Part shown: in pieces, positions 26,482-35,748 of the stretch
How positions within the stretch are numbered: position 1 is the stretch's first letter
Layout of the letters: each line of letters begins with the position of its first letter
NCBI GenBank assembly: GCA_937924475.1
Contig: CALDSV010000053.1
Coordinates: 1-44,173, forward strand
Length of the DNA: 44,173 bases
From: an uncultured bacterium
Lineage (GTDB): Bacteria > Nitrospirota > Thermodesulfovibrionia > Thermodesulfovibrionales > Thermodesulfovibrionaceae
Direction of reading: 5' to 3'
Program-made: the position numbers and the translations under genes
The notes under the pieces: model-generated
What the model saw: the letters and a program-made list of their open reading frames with translations, nothing else
What the model was told of the DNA's origin: nothing
Database searches by the model: none

Positions 26482-28872
26482 TTAGGGGATAAAGTAATAT
26501 CTTACTCCTCCACCAATACTCCATTCATTGTAGCTACCTGAAAGGTTTCCTTTTCCTTTTACATATATTGAGATATTTTTTGTTATGTTATGTCTTCCTA
26601 CTATTTCAAAGCTTCCACCAAATTTTGATCTTTTTTCACTTTCATAGAAGCCTTTAAGGTCTCCAAGGGCTGAGGAGTTAAATAGATTCAAATCTTCTGA
26701 AATTTTTGGATAATGGGGACTTGAATCATTTCTATAGTAAATGTAGCCTATGGAGGCTTTTATGTCTAAAGCCATGCTACAACATTCCTTTACCTGATAT
26801 CTTAGGGTAGGTCCTAACATGGTAAAGATTTGGGGACTAAAATAACCTCCATGCCCATAAGTGAAAAAGTTACTATTTCTATTAAAGTGTTTAATTACAA
26901 AAAAAGCACCTATATCAAATTGTCTTTTTTCATCTATTAAGATGGTCTTCCCTATGCTAATATCCCCTCCCAAGTAATAGTTTTCCCATAAATTTTTACC
27001 CCAAATATAGTCAAATTCTCCAGAGATAGTAAGCCAATAGGAGTTTGATAGATCAAAATTTAGCCCTCCCTGAATTCCTGTTTTTATTACTCTGCCCCAC
27101 TTAGAAGAAGAGTAGGGGTCTTTTTGTCCTTGTATAGAAAGTATTGACTCTTCTATTGAACTTTGATGGAGATTAATATAAAAATTTTTATAATCCAAAT
27201 GTAAAGAAAATAGAGGCATTGGTGAGACAGTGCCATTAAGAGGAGTTGAACCAATAGAAAGTAAAATATGAGGATAACCCTCAATTTCATAAAATATTTC
27301 AGGCTGAAAAAGCCACTTTGAGGTAATGGGACTGTTTTGTTGAGGCTCTTCATTAAGGTATCTATAGTACTTACCCATATAGGGTGCACTGCTTGGGGAA
27401 CCTGAATTAACATATTTTGGAATTACTCTTAAGCTTAGGACTTTACCTTCTCTTATCGGATAATGAAGGGAAAAAGGTATTGTTAACTCCTTTAATTTTG
27501 ATAATCCCTTATCTCCTGACTTAAATCTATAAGCACTACCAAACTGGAAAGAAGGAAACTGCTCTCTCCAGTAGCAGGCTTTATTGTTTAAGGAGTCCAC
27601 ATGGGAGGCTAATAGAGGAAAGCCTTCTTTGCAATACCATTCAGCAGCCTTTTGTTTTGATAATGTATCTAATTGTTTTGAAAGTTTATTTATTGTATTG
27701 AAAGCTTGGGAGTAATTTTTATCATTAAGTTCTCTGTTAGCTTTTCTTAAATATGCATCAGCCTTTAAAAGATTAAGTTTATCTGAGGAGATTTTGCTTT
27801 TTTCAATTAGCTCTATTAATTCTTGGTCTTTATTTAAGTCATTGTAACAGTAAGCAATTCCAAGTAAATACTCTTCCTTAGGTTCTTTTCGGTAAAGTTC
27901 AGAGAATAGATTTAATGCTTTTTCATATTCTCTCACATTATAGTAATGCCATGCTAAGAGAGTTTTAGCTGAACTATCCTCAGGTGAGATTTTTAATATT
28001 TCTTTAGCGATTTTTTCTATCTCTGGAGAAGACTTGTCTTTTTCACTAATGAGAGAAGAAAGTTCATAGAGTATTCCTAATCTGAGCTCAGGTTCAATAT
28101 TACAATGGAGTAGTTTCTCAAAAGTCTCCTTAGATGCTTTGTATTCATTGAATTTTCTTAATTTCTGGGCAATGTTAAAAAAGATTTCTGGATTGATGCA
28201 GTTATGTAAATATCTCTCATTTTTCATTAAGAAATCTAAAAAAACTGATTTTTCTTGAGAATCTTCAATTTCTTTAAAACTCTTTTTAATGATTCCTTTA
28301 TGAATTGCATCTAAGTATTCCTTGCCTTCTTCATAATTGAGGCTTAAAGCATGTTGCTCTGCTTCTGAGTAATTTTCCATCATTATTAAGATTTCAACAA
28401 TGTTCCTTAATACTTCCTTTTCTCTATAAGGAGTTTTATAGAGATATTGAAAATGTTTAAGTGCTTCTTCAAAGAGTTTTAGATTTTTTAGAGAATAAGC
28501 AAGTCCAAGTCTCGCAGAAAGAGCAATCTCTTTATTCTGTGATTCTAAAAGAGTGAAAAATTTATTTGAGGCTTCTTCATATTTTCTGTCTTCATATGAT
28601 TCCCATGCCTTTTTTAAAACTGAATTTTCCATAATTTTTCTATCTATCTTTTTTGTTATAGGTTCTGCTTTGGGTTTTTCAATAACTATTTTTTCTTGTT
28701 TTTTTATTGGTGGTTGCTCTAAGGAAGTTTTATCAGGTTGCATAGGGCTTTGAATAATCTTTGTAGATTCACCAAATTTCTCAATCTTAATGATATTTTC
28801 CTGCTTTTCCTCTTGCCCATAAATATTGCTAATCAGGATAAGACTAAATAAAATAAGAAGTGATACCTTCAT
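26482..28872 (-). CDS. bcsC: Cellulose export protein, TPR plus outer-membrane barrel (BcsC-like)
   Basis: 796 aa from the chosen ATG at 28872. An ATG four codons earlier lies inside the GGGAGGAAAG ribosome-binding site, and the chosen one gives an ATGA overlap with the endoglucanase gene. Signal peptide (MKVSLLILFSLILISNIYGQ), a low-complexity linker, TPR-type helical repeats (about 60-440), then an aromatic beta-rich C-terminal region (about 450-796) of BcsC type, including a GHGGYFSPQ segment. Should guide the glucan chain across the periplasm and outer membrane. Shorter than the ~1157 aa E. coli protein because it has fewer TPRs. Confidence 0.85.
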   Translation of the reverse strand: MKVSLLILFSLILISNIYGQEEKQENIIKIEKFGESTKIIQSPMQPDKTSLEQPPIKKQEKIVIEKPKAEPITKKIDRKIMENSVLKKAWESYEDRKYEEASNKFFTLLESQNKEIALSARLGLAYSLKNLKLFEEALKHFQYLYKTPYREKEVLRNIVEILIMMENYSEAEQHALSLNYEEGKEYLDAIHKGIIKKSFKEIEDSQEKSVFLDFLMKNERYLHNCINPEIFFNIAQKLRKFNEYKASKETFEKLLHCNIEPELRLGILYELSSLISEKDKSSPEIEKIAKEILKISPEDSSAKTLLAWHYYNVREYEKALNLFSELYRKEPKEEYLLGIAYCYNDLNKDQELIELIEKSKISSDKLNLLKADAYLRKANRELNDKNYSQAFNTINKLSKQLDTLSKQKAAEWYCKEGFPLLASHVDSLNNKACYWREQFPSFQFGSAYRFKSGDKGLSKLKELTIPFSLHYPIREGKVLSLRVIPKYVNSGSPSSAPYMGKYYRYLNEEPQQNSPITSKWLFQPEIFYEIEGYPHILLSIGSTPLNGTVSPMPLFSLHLDYKNFYINLHQSSIEESILSIQGQKDPYSSSKWGRVIKTGIQGGLNFDLSNSYWLTISGEFDYIWGKNLWENYYLGGDISIGKTILIDEKRQFDIGAFFVIKHFNRNSNFFTYGHGGYFSPQIFTMLGPTLRYQVKECCSMALDIKASIGYIYYRNDSSPHYPKISEDLNLFNSSALGDLKGFYESEKRSKFGGSFEIVGRHNITKNISIYVKGKGNLSGSYNEWSIGGGVRYYFIP

Positions 28873-29912
28873 CTTTCCTCCCATTTAAGAATTAAGAGGG
28901 AAAGAGTAAAGGAGTAGTAATTTTTCTCTTCCTGCATTTTCTTAAACCCTTTATCTTTTAGTTTTTCCCATATCTGAGTCTTTCCAATTTTTTTTGCCAA
29001 ATGAGAAAATATTAAATAATGCATAGCCATAGCATCTTGAGAAGAAATTCTTCCATCCTTTAGATTTATATCCTTTGGAATATAGTTAATTTTTTCTGTG
29101 AGTTCTAAAAAATTTCTGAATTTTTCCAAGATCTTATTTTCCTTAGCCATGACTGCGTAAAGAGGTATCCGAATTGCCTCAAAACCAAAAATATTTTCTC
29201 TATCATCAGGAAGAGTTATGATATTTTTATTCTGTATAACAATCCAATCAGCAGGAAGGCCATATTGCCCAAAACTAACTTTTTCTAAAAATTTTATGCT
29301 TTCAGAATAAAAATTCTCCCAAAAATCTTTATCACTGACACTTGCAAATGCTTTATAGGCTGGAAGAATATAATAGGAAGGATTCAGAATTAAAGATTCT
29401 CCCTTTTGAAAACCAAAATATCCTGGTAAAAGATATTGGTAAATGTCTCTCTTAATTATTAAAAACTCCTTTATATCATTAATAATTGCCTTTGCTTCAT
29501 TTATGAATTCCTCTTTGCGCCATTTTTCTCCAGCAAGGCACAAGGCATAGGCAACTAAAGTATCTCCATCTGTGGCATTATTATAGTCTAAGACTGTCCA
29601 TTTATCAGAAATATGCTTTCCCCAGCTCCATGAGAGAAGATTATCGCCTTTTCTTTTTTGAAGGTTAAATTTCGTCCAATTCCACAATTTTTCAAAAGTC
29701 TCTTTATCATCAAACAAAACACTAAGTAGCATTCCATAGCCTTGTGCCTCAGAATGAGTAATAGAGTTATTTTGAAAATCTATGACTCTACCATCCTCTG
29801 ATATAAAGTTTTTTTTGTAGTAAATCCATTTATCTATAAGCATATCTGCAAAGGCATATTTATGGAAAAGGATAACTAAAAACACAAATAAAATTTTATT
29901 TTTCAGATTCAT
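28869..29912 (-). CDS. bcsZ: Glycoside hydrolase family 8 endoglucanase
   Basis: 347 aa with a signal peptide (about 1-22). GH8 motifs: THSEAQGYGM with the catalytic acid E55, and NNATDGD with D115. Periplasmic endo-1,4-beta-glucanase that usually accompanies bacterial cellulose synthesis and trims or edits the nascent polymer. Overlaps bcsB by 17 bases and bcsC by 4. Confidence 0.9.
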   Translation of the reverse strand: MNLKNKILFVFLVILFHKYAFADMLIDKWIYYKKNFISEDGRVIDFQNNSITHSEAQGYGMLLSVLFDDKETFEKLWNWTKFNLQKRKGDNLLSWSWGKHISDKWTVLDYNNATDGDTLVAYALCLAGEKWRKEEFINEAKAIINDIKEFLIIKRDIYQYLLPGYFGFQKGESLILNPSYYILPAYKAFASVSDKDFWENFYSESIKFLEKVSFGQYGLPADWIVIQNKNIITLPDDRENIFGFEAIRIPLYAVMAKENKILEKFRNFLELTEKINYIPKDINLKDGRISSQDAMAMHYLIFSHLAKKIGKTQIWEKLKDKGFKKMQEEKNYYSFTLSLLILKWEER

Positions 29913-32118
29913 TTAGCCTTTTCCTTTTAAAGCTTTTTAAAGCTTTGTAAATAAAGTAAGCCAATATTGTAATCAAAATTATCATTAAAATTGTAAAAGC
30001 TAAAGGATGTGCATATATCCAAGCATATAAAGCTGAGAAAATTCCCATATTGCCTACATAATAAACTCTATCAGTATAATAGGAAGATACAGTCTCTTCT
30101 GGATTTTGAGGATCAAAAATAGTGAAGGCACCACCTATTTTTGCAGTAAAGGAAGGCTCCCAGAGAGGATCAACTCCTTTAATGAGAGATTCCTCATCAG
30201 AGGCTGTGAAAATAAGAGAGGTTTTTCTACTTTCATAGGGAGATTCAAACTCTGAAAGCACTGTCCATTTACCTTCCTCTTTACCAGAAAAATTGATACT
30301 GGATTTAGTATAGGCAAACTCTGACTTTGACTTAAAAATTGGAAAGAATTTTTCAATAAATGATCTAAATTTTGAATTTAAATTTGTTTGTCCTTTCTCA
30401 AAATGTTTCACAAGATAATAGATAAAGCTACCTCCTTGTTGTATTTGGATGCCAGCTGATTTAAGAAAATCTTTTGGAGTTTTTTCATAAGAACCCACTA
30501 AAAGAATATTTTTATTCTTCAATTTATTTATGTCGTAAGAAACTTTAATGCCAAAAGGAACATATCCAGCCCTTTGAGCAGATAAGGCAACAAGATTTAT
30601 GGCAGCAGATAAAGTCTTATTTTCTTGGTCTGTTATGAAAACTCCTGTGTTGCTAAAATCTGCTGGTTTAGAAAAGGGAAAGGCATCTGTAAAAAATAAT
30701 GATAAATTAGGCATTTCTGTCCAAGAAGGCATATTAGGTAATGATAGCTTTGAATCCTCAAAAATAGTAAGTTGAAGATTCTCTGTCTGTACAAACTCAC
30801 AGTAGCCTGTTATAAGAGGAGACAAAACTGCTGTAAAAGTTATCACATTATAGCCTGGCTTAAATAAACTTAAGGGTATGTCAATAATGTAATTCCTTAT
30901 TAATCCTCCCTTTATGTTATCAAGATGAATTGAGGCTACGTATTTACCATTTATCTGAATGTTAAGGCTGCTGTCTTTTCTCATTCCACTTCCATAACTA
31001 AAATTAAGCTTAAGGGATATGAAAGAATTTGTTTTAAGAAATACGTAAGAAGGTATTCTAAAATCCAAAGAGGTTGACTTTGCACCAACTCCTTTAAAGT
31101 TTGTGTTGAAGAAATTTAAATCTCTAAATGAATACTCATAACCTGGTAACAATACTCCTTTTCCAGAGGGAGCAATATTAGGAGTAAAGTTTATATTTTC
31201 TATTTTCAAATACTGAGCTTGTGGGAAAGGAAAATTAATGGAGGCAAACGCTAATACGGATTTTTTAAGCTCTTCATAATTGTCTCCCTTAAGGATAATG
31301 TAAGCATGATAGGGATCATCCTTTGGAGCAATAATTTTTATAATACTTCCTTTTTCTTGGATAGAGTCTCCTGTATTTTCCCTAATAAATTCACTTTCAC
31401 CAACTATGATATTGTCAACACCCTTTTTTACTTTATCTGAAATTTGGAAATTAACCCCTCTATATTCAAACCTTAGAGAAATAGCAGAAGCTACAATGGA
31501 GGCTAATTCGACAGTCTCTTCTTTTTTGTTCCCAATAACAATATTTACTTCGTTTTTGTCAAACATTTTTGAATCAAATAGAAAATTAGCAATAGAAGAT
31601 AAGTTTTCAGGTACTCTTTTTAGAGATATTTCAAAATCAAGGGTAGCTTTATCAAATTCAAGGGTTGTCCATAGTTCAGGTGAAGAGGGGTCTTCGCATT
31701 CATTAGTATAATGATGGGCTACAGTAAAGTTTAATTCATTGTATCCAGACTTTAGGAGAGTTACTGGAAGATTGATAGAGGCCTTACCTTGAGGTAACTG
31801 AGGATTAAGAGTTATCTGAGCAATAGGATGTTCGTTAAGCCATACTACAAGCCTTGACCTACTTTGAAGCAAAGCTGTAGAGTTTACATAGGAAAAATTA
31901 AGGACTGCCTTATTAATCTGCCATCTTTGTGGAATGGGAATCTTCATCTTCATGTGATTAGCCATACCCATTAGGGTTGTTGTACTCACTGGTGTAATCT
32001 TAGACAGAGGAATATTGATTTTTAAAGTCTCCTGAGAGTAAACATCCTTTGAGGTAAAAATAATTGCTGCCAAAAAACATAAGAAGAAAATTATTTTGAA
32101 ATGCTGAATCCTCTCCAT
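29896..32118 (-). CDS. bcsB: Cellulose synthase regulatory subunit BcsB
   Basis: 740 aa. N-terminal signal or membrane helix (about 9-26), large periplasmic beta-rich body, and a C-terminal membrane helix (about 705-728, rich in Ile and Leu) followed by a basic tail; this is the BcsB layout that anchors the protein to BcsA. The N-terminal domain has the carbohydrate-binding-like stretch starting with the AVLNFSYVNSTALL region. GGGGGAG site before the ATG supports the start, which overlaps bcsA by 28 bases. Confidence 0.9.
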   Translation of the reverse strand: MERIQHFKIIFFLCFLAAIIFTSKDVYSQETLKINIPLSKITPVSTTTLMGMANHMKMKIPIPQRWQINKAVLNFSYVNSTALLQSRSRLVVWLNEHPIAQITLNPQLPQGKASINLPVTLLKSGYNELNFTVAHHYTNECEDPSSPELWTTLEFDKATLDFEISLKRVPENLSSIANFLFDSKMFDKNEVNIVIGNKKEETVELASIVASAISLRFEYRGVNFQISDKVKKGVDNIIVGESEFIRENTGDSIQEKGSIIKIIAPKDDPYHAYIILKGDNYEELKKSVLAFASINFPFPQAQYLKIENINFTPNIAPSGKGVLLPGYEYSFRDLNFFNTNFKGVGAKSTSLDFRIPSYVFLKTNSFISLKLNFSYGSGMRKDSSLNIQINGKYVASIHLDNIKGGLIRNYIIDIPLSLFKPGYNVITFTAVLSPLITGYCEFVQTENLQLTIFEDSKLSLPNMPSWTEMPNLSLFFTDAFPFSKPADFSNTGVFITDQENKTLSAAINLVALSAQRAGYVPFGIKVSYDINKLKNKNILLVGSYEKTPKDFLKSAGIQIQQGGSFIYYLVKHFEKGQTNLNSKFRSFIEKFFPIFKSKSEFAYTKSSINFSGKEEGKWTVLSEFESPYESRKTSLIFTASDEESLIKGVDPLWEPSFTAKIGGAFTIFDPQNPEETVSSYYTDRVYYVGNMGIFSALYAWIYAHPLAFTILMIILITILAYFIYKALKSFKRKRLNESEK

Positions 32119-34373
32119 AACTCCCCCAGATTTTTATATTTTTTTATCTTTGATACAATAAATTCTGCCAATCCTTCCATATTTCTTCCCATAGCCTTAA
32201 GGCCTGTTATAAGTAAAAATGTAAAACCAGCCAATATACCTTTTTGTCTTTGCCTTTTTTGCCAGAAAATCTCCCATCTTCCACTGTCACCATAAACATA
32301 TTTTACTATGGAGTTTTCTTCAATGCTTTCATGAAAACTACAACCAACCCTGATAAATTTGTTAACTTTATTTACTCTTTTTACAACTAATAAAAATTTA
32401 AATTCCTCTCCATTACTACCCCAAGTTACTATTTCAAGATTCTGGTTTAAAAAAGGTATGAAATTTACATTTTCCATTTCTAAAGCCAATCCACCTAAGG
32501 AAATATCCTTAACTTTAGCTTTGAAACTTCTTAAAGTGCCAGGAACAATTATTAAAGCTTCCTCATCTGTTAATATTCTGTGATATCTTCTAATTTGTCT
32601 TAACTCATATAGAGCTCCAATGCAGGCAATAATCATAACTAAATTGAAAATAGTCCAAGACATGCAAACAGCCACAGCACCTCTTTCAAGGGGTGAATAA
32701 AGCCACTTATTGACGCCTGCATAAATACCAAGTAGACATAATACAAAAAGAACATAAAAGGGTATAACTCTCATATTAACAACACTTTCTTTTAAACTTA
32801 CTCCCTTTGGAGTAACTTTAAATGTAGGAGCTTTGGGATTAAGAATAGCACCAATAGTTGGAAAAAGTAAGAAAAAACTTTGAGCTGTCTCAAAAACTTC
32901 AGAAAAGAAAGGATGTCTAACTTTACCATATAGATAATTTGAAATTTTAAAGGAACCTATAAGATGAGGAAGAGCATATGCAAAAATTTGCTCAATTGAT
33001 ACATTATAAACTCTAAAACTAAAAAGAAGATAAAAAAGAGGTGCAAATATAAAAATCACCCTTGCAACCCCAAAGAACCAGAATAAACAGTTATTTGTAT
33101 AGCATAATTTTTGATACCATTTTAACCCTTTTTGTTTGAAAGGATTTTTAAGCATAAGTATTTGAATCATACCCTGAGTCCATCGGCTTCTTTGAGTTAT
33201 AAAGTCATCAAAGGTTTCTGGTGATAGACCACATATCATAGGTTTCTTCAGATAGGCACTTCTGTAACCTTTACTGTGAAGAGTCAGAGATGTTTCTGCA
33301 TCTTCTGTAATAGTTTTTCCAGAAAAACCTCCTGCTTCCTCAAGGTATTTTCTCCTTAAAACTGCTCCAGAGCCACAGAAAAAGGAAGAATTCCAAAAAT
33401 CTAATCCTCTATGTATCTCACTGTAAAACATCTCATTTTCACCTGGTGCTTCAGCATAGGTGCCGAGATTTTTTTCAATAGGAGTTGGATTTATAAAAAA
33501 ATGGGGTGTTTGAACTAAAAAAAGCTTTTCATCTTTAAGAAAGAATCCTACAGTTTTTTCAAGGAAATCTGTTGTTGGAACATGGTCACAATCTAAAACA
33601 ACTATCAAATCTCCTCCCTTTTTGGGAAGATTTCCGTAGCAATACCACTCTGAACCTTTTAATTGTTCTTCGTTATAACCCTCTGAAGTAAGCCATAGTG
33701 CATTATTTAAATTTCCTGCTTTTGCATGCTCATTTTTTTGCCTTGTAACATAGTTTATCTCTAATTCTTCTGCAAATTTTTTTAATGTTTCATATCTTTG
33801 CCATGCCTTTACTCTTCTTTCAGGTTCTGGGTGATTTCTTTTTTCAAGAGTGCCACCATCATCAAGAATAAATATGTTGAGTTTTTCCTTAGGGTATTTC
33901 ATCTGTTTACAGGCAATAACAGTAGTTCTTATGATTTCAAGGGGCTCATTATAAGTAGGAATAAAAATATCAACTGTGGGAAGTAATTTTTTGTCTTCAG
34001 GTAGTTCCGGAGGAACTCGTTTTAAAGGATTAATATTAACAAATATTCCAAGGATATAAATTGCAATTGCATAAGTTTCAGCAAAATATAGTAAAAGCAT
34101 GGAGATACTATCAAATATTCCTGTATAACTTAAAGTATGAAAGGTTCTGAAAATCCAATATCTTAATGTTAGAAAAAGTCCAATTGATAAAATCAAAACT
34201 CTTAAGAATTGATCTTTTCCCTTTCTTGTAAGAAATAGTATTAATGCCAATGAAAAATAAGCTAATACTGATTGCTGAAAAATATCAAGGTAAGAAGAGG
34301 AAAACAAAATTAAAGCAAAAACAATTAATAGAATTTGTATTAATCTAACTTTACGACTTTCGGAAATTGACAT
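32091..34373 (-). CDS. bcsA: Cellulose synthase catalytic subunit with PilZ domain
   Basis: 760 aa membrane glycosyltransferase family 2. N-terminal membrane helices, then the GT core with DDGG (171-174), DCD (261-263), TED (356-358) and QRSRW (394-398, the QxxRW motif), more membrane helices, and a C-terminal PilZ domain with RQIRR (592-596) and DISLGG (623-628), the c-di-GMP-binding signature. Uses UDP-glucose to build a beta-1,4-glucan; activity is expected to depend on c-di-GMP. First gene of the operon. No Shine-Dalgarno is visible; bcsQ, bcsD and bcsG are not present here. Confidence 0.93.
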   Translation of the reverse strand: MSISESRKVRLIQILLIVFALILFSSSYLDIFQQSVLAYFSLALILFLTRKGKDQFLRVLILSIGLFLTLRYWIFRTFHTLSYTGIFDSISMLLLYFAETYAIAIYILGIFVNINPLKRVPPELPEDKKLLPTVDIFIPTYNEPLEIIRTTVIACKQMKYPKEKLNIFILDDGGTLEKRNHPEPERRVKAWQRYETLKKFAEELEINYVTRQKNEHAKAGNLNNALWLTSEGYNEEQLKGSEWYCYGNLPKKGGDLIVVLDCDHVPTTDFLEKTVGFFLKDEKLFLVQTPHFFINPTPIEKNLGTYAEAPGENEMFYSEIHRGLDFWNSSFFCGSGAVLRRKYLEEAGGFSGKTITEDAETSLTLHSKGYRSAYLKKPMICGLSPETFDDFITQRSRWTQGMIQILMLKNPFKQKGLKWYQKLCYTNNCLFWFFGVARVIFIFAPLFYLLFSFRVYNVSIEQIFAYALPHLIGSFKISNYLYGKVRHPFFSEVFETAQSFFLLFPTIGAILNPKAPTFKVTPKGVSLKESVVNMRVIPFYVLFVLCLLGIYAGVNKWLYSPLERGAVAVCMSWTIFNLVMIIACIGALYELRQIRRYHRILTDEEALIIVPGTLRSFKAKVKDISLGGLALEMENVNFIPFLNQNLEIVTWGSNGEEFKFLLVVKRVNKVNKFIRVGCSFHESIEENSIVKYVYGDSGRWEIFWQKRQRQKGILAGFTFLLITGLKAMGRNMEGLAEFIVSKIKKYKNLGELWRGFSISK

Positions 34374-34380
34374 TTTATAA

Positions 34381-34408
34381 ATTATATTTTTTTTATTACA
34401 TAATTCAA
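34381..34408 (-). promoter_or_regulatory. Candidate promoter of the bcs operon
   Basis: Minus strand: TTGAAT (34408-34403), 16-base spacer, TATAAT (34386-34381). The start would fall at or beside the bcsA ATG (34373), giving a leaderless mRNA. A second candidate further upstream is TTGACT (34420-34415) with TAATAA (34398-34393). The promoters diverge from that of the tRNA. Confidence 0.45.
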
Positions 34409-34454
34409 GAGATAAGTCAAATTAAGCTTATACTTTTTCAATAAAACATACATA

Positions 34455-34484
34455 TTGACTTAACTGTATTTGTAAGGTTATAGT
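34455..34484 (+). promoter_or_regulatory. Sigma-70-type promoter for the tRNA(CAT) operon
   Basis: TTGACT at 34455-34460, 18-base spacer, TATAGT at 34479-34484. Predicted start about 34491, with the mature tRNA beginning at 34509. Confidence 0.7.
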
Positions 34485-34508
34485 AATTTTGTGGTGTTTG
34501 TTACGATT

Positions 34509-34582
34509 GGGCCCATAGCTCAGCTGGTCAGAGCTACCGGCTCATAACCGGTTGGTCCCAGGTTCGAATCCTGGTGGGCCCA
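34509..34582 (+). tRNA. tRNA with CAT anticodon (elongator Met, or Ile2)
   Basis: Complete cloverleaf: acceptor GGGCCCA/TGGGCCC, D arm with AGCTGGTCAGAGC, anticodon stem ACCGG/CCGGT, loop CTCATAA (CAT at 34543-34545), T arm CCAGG-TTCGAAT-CCTGG, discriminator A, no encoded CCA. A normal first base pair and the absence of the GGG/CCC anticodon stem rule out initiator tRNA. Whether it is Met or a TilS-modified Ile tRNA cannot be settled by eye. Confidence 0.95.
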
Positions 34583-34609
34583 TTCCGAAAAAGAGGAGAT
34601 AAAGTAAGA

Positions 34610-35347
34610 GTGGTGGAGGAGTTAAAAACTCTCATTGAATTACAACAAATAGATTCTCAAATAATTTCTTTAAGGCAGCAAACAGAATTAATCCCATTAG
34701 AAATAAAGAAAATCGATGATATGATAGTTAAAATTCAGAAAGATTTTGAAAATGAAAATAAAAAACTAATGGAATTTGAAAAAAGAAAAAAGGAGAAAGA
34801 AAGAGAAATTGAAGATTTAAATGATAAGATAAGAAAACTGAGAGAAAAAACTTCACAAGTGAAAACTAATAAGGAATATCAGGCTTTACTTCATGAAATA
34901 GAGAGTGTTGAGGAAGCTATTAGAGCAAAAGAAGAAAGTCTTCTTCATATCATGTATGAAATTGATGAGTACAAGAAAAAGATTGAAAACATAAAAAGGG
35001 AGACTTCATCAAAAAAGAGTGAATTAGAGCAAAAAAAGACTGAATTAGAAAATAAAATTGAAGAATTGCATCAAGAAATAGAAAGATTAAAGAATTTTCG
35101 TAAAGAAACAGCTTTGAATATACCTTCCTCTCTTTATGATGAATACAGAGAACTTATGAAGAAGCACAAAGGCACTGCTGTTGTGCAAGTAATAAACTCC
35201 GTTTGTCAGGGATGCTTCTTACATATTCCCCCTCAGCTTTATGTAGAGATAAAGCTGAATCAATCAATCAAGTATTGCCCTCAATGTGGTCGCATTTTAT
35301 ATTTTAAAGCTCAGGAAAAACAAGAAGAACAAAAGGTCGTTTCTTAA
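34610..35347 (+). CDS. C4-type zinc-ribbon coiled-coil protein
   Basis: 245 aa from GTG 34610 (or the next codon, also GTG); GAGGAG lies about 12 bases upstream. The frame is open back into the tRNA, which I exclude. Long charged coiled coil (about 5-180) followed by a zinc ribbon with two CxxC pairs (VCQGC and YCPQC) near the C-terminus. This is the widespread DUF164/CT398-like family, whose role is not firmly known. Only 27 bases after the tRNA, so probably on the same transcript; its stop overlaps the rnhA-like start. Confidence 0.9.
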   Translation: MVEELKTLIELQQIDSQIISLRQQTELIPLEIKKIDDMIVKIQKDFENENKKLMEFEKRKKEKEREIEDLNDKIRKLREKTSQVKTNKEYQALLHEIESVEEAIRAKEESLLHIMYEIDEYKKKIENIKRETSSKKSELEQKKTELENKIEELHQEIERLKNFRKETALNIPSSLYDEYRELMKKHKGTAVVQVINSVCQGCFLHIPPQLYVEIKLNQSIKYCPQCGRILYFKAQEKQEEQKVVS

Positions 35348-35748
35348 TGAAAGCAAAGCTTCACTGCGATGGAGCTTCGCGAGGTAATCCTGGTGAGGCA
35401 GGTATTGGATGTTTTATTCAGCTAAGTGACGGAAAAGATATAAAAATATCAGAGTATATTGGCATAACCACTAACAATATAGCTGAATATAAGGCTTTAA
35501 TCAAGGGATTAGAGACTGCTATAGAGTCGGGTGCCGAGGAAATTGAGATATTTTCAGATAGTGAATTATTAGTAAGACAAATTTCTGGTATTTATAAGGT
35601 TAAAAATAAAAATCTAAGGGAACTCCATGAGATAGTTAGAAAACTTCTAAGCAGATTTAAGTTTTACACAATAAATCACATAAAAAGAGAGGATAATGCT
35701 ATTGCCGATATTCTTGCAAAAGAGGCTACATGGAAATCAGGAAAATAA
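35347..35748 (+). CDS. rnhA: Ribonuclease HI-family protein
   Basis: 133 aa RNase H fold that cleaves RNA in RNA-DNA hybrids. Active-site carboxylates are in place: D8 (HCDGASRGNPG), E47 (NNIAEYKAL), D71 (FSDSELL) and D121 (IADILAKEA). It is the short type that lacks the basic protrusion of E. coli RNase HI. One-base overlap with the zinc-ribbon gene and 19-base overlap with ttuA. Confidence 0.92.
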   Translation: MKAKLHCDGASRGNPGEAGIGCFIQLSDGKDIKISEYIGITTNNIAEYKALIKGLETAIESGAEEIEIFSDSELLVRQISGIYKVKNKNLRELHEIVRKLLSRFKFYTINHIKREDNAIADILAKEATWKSGK

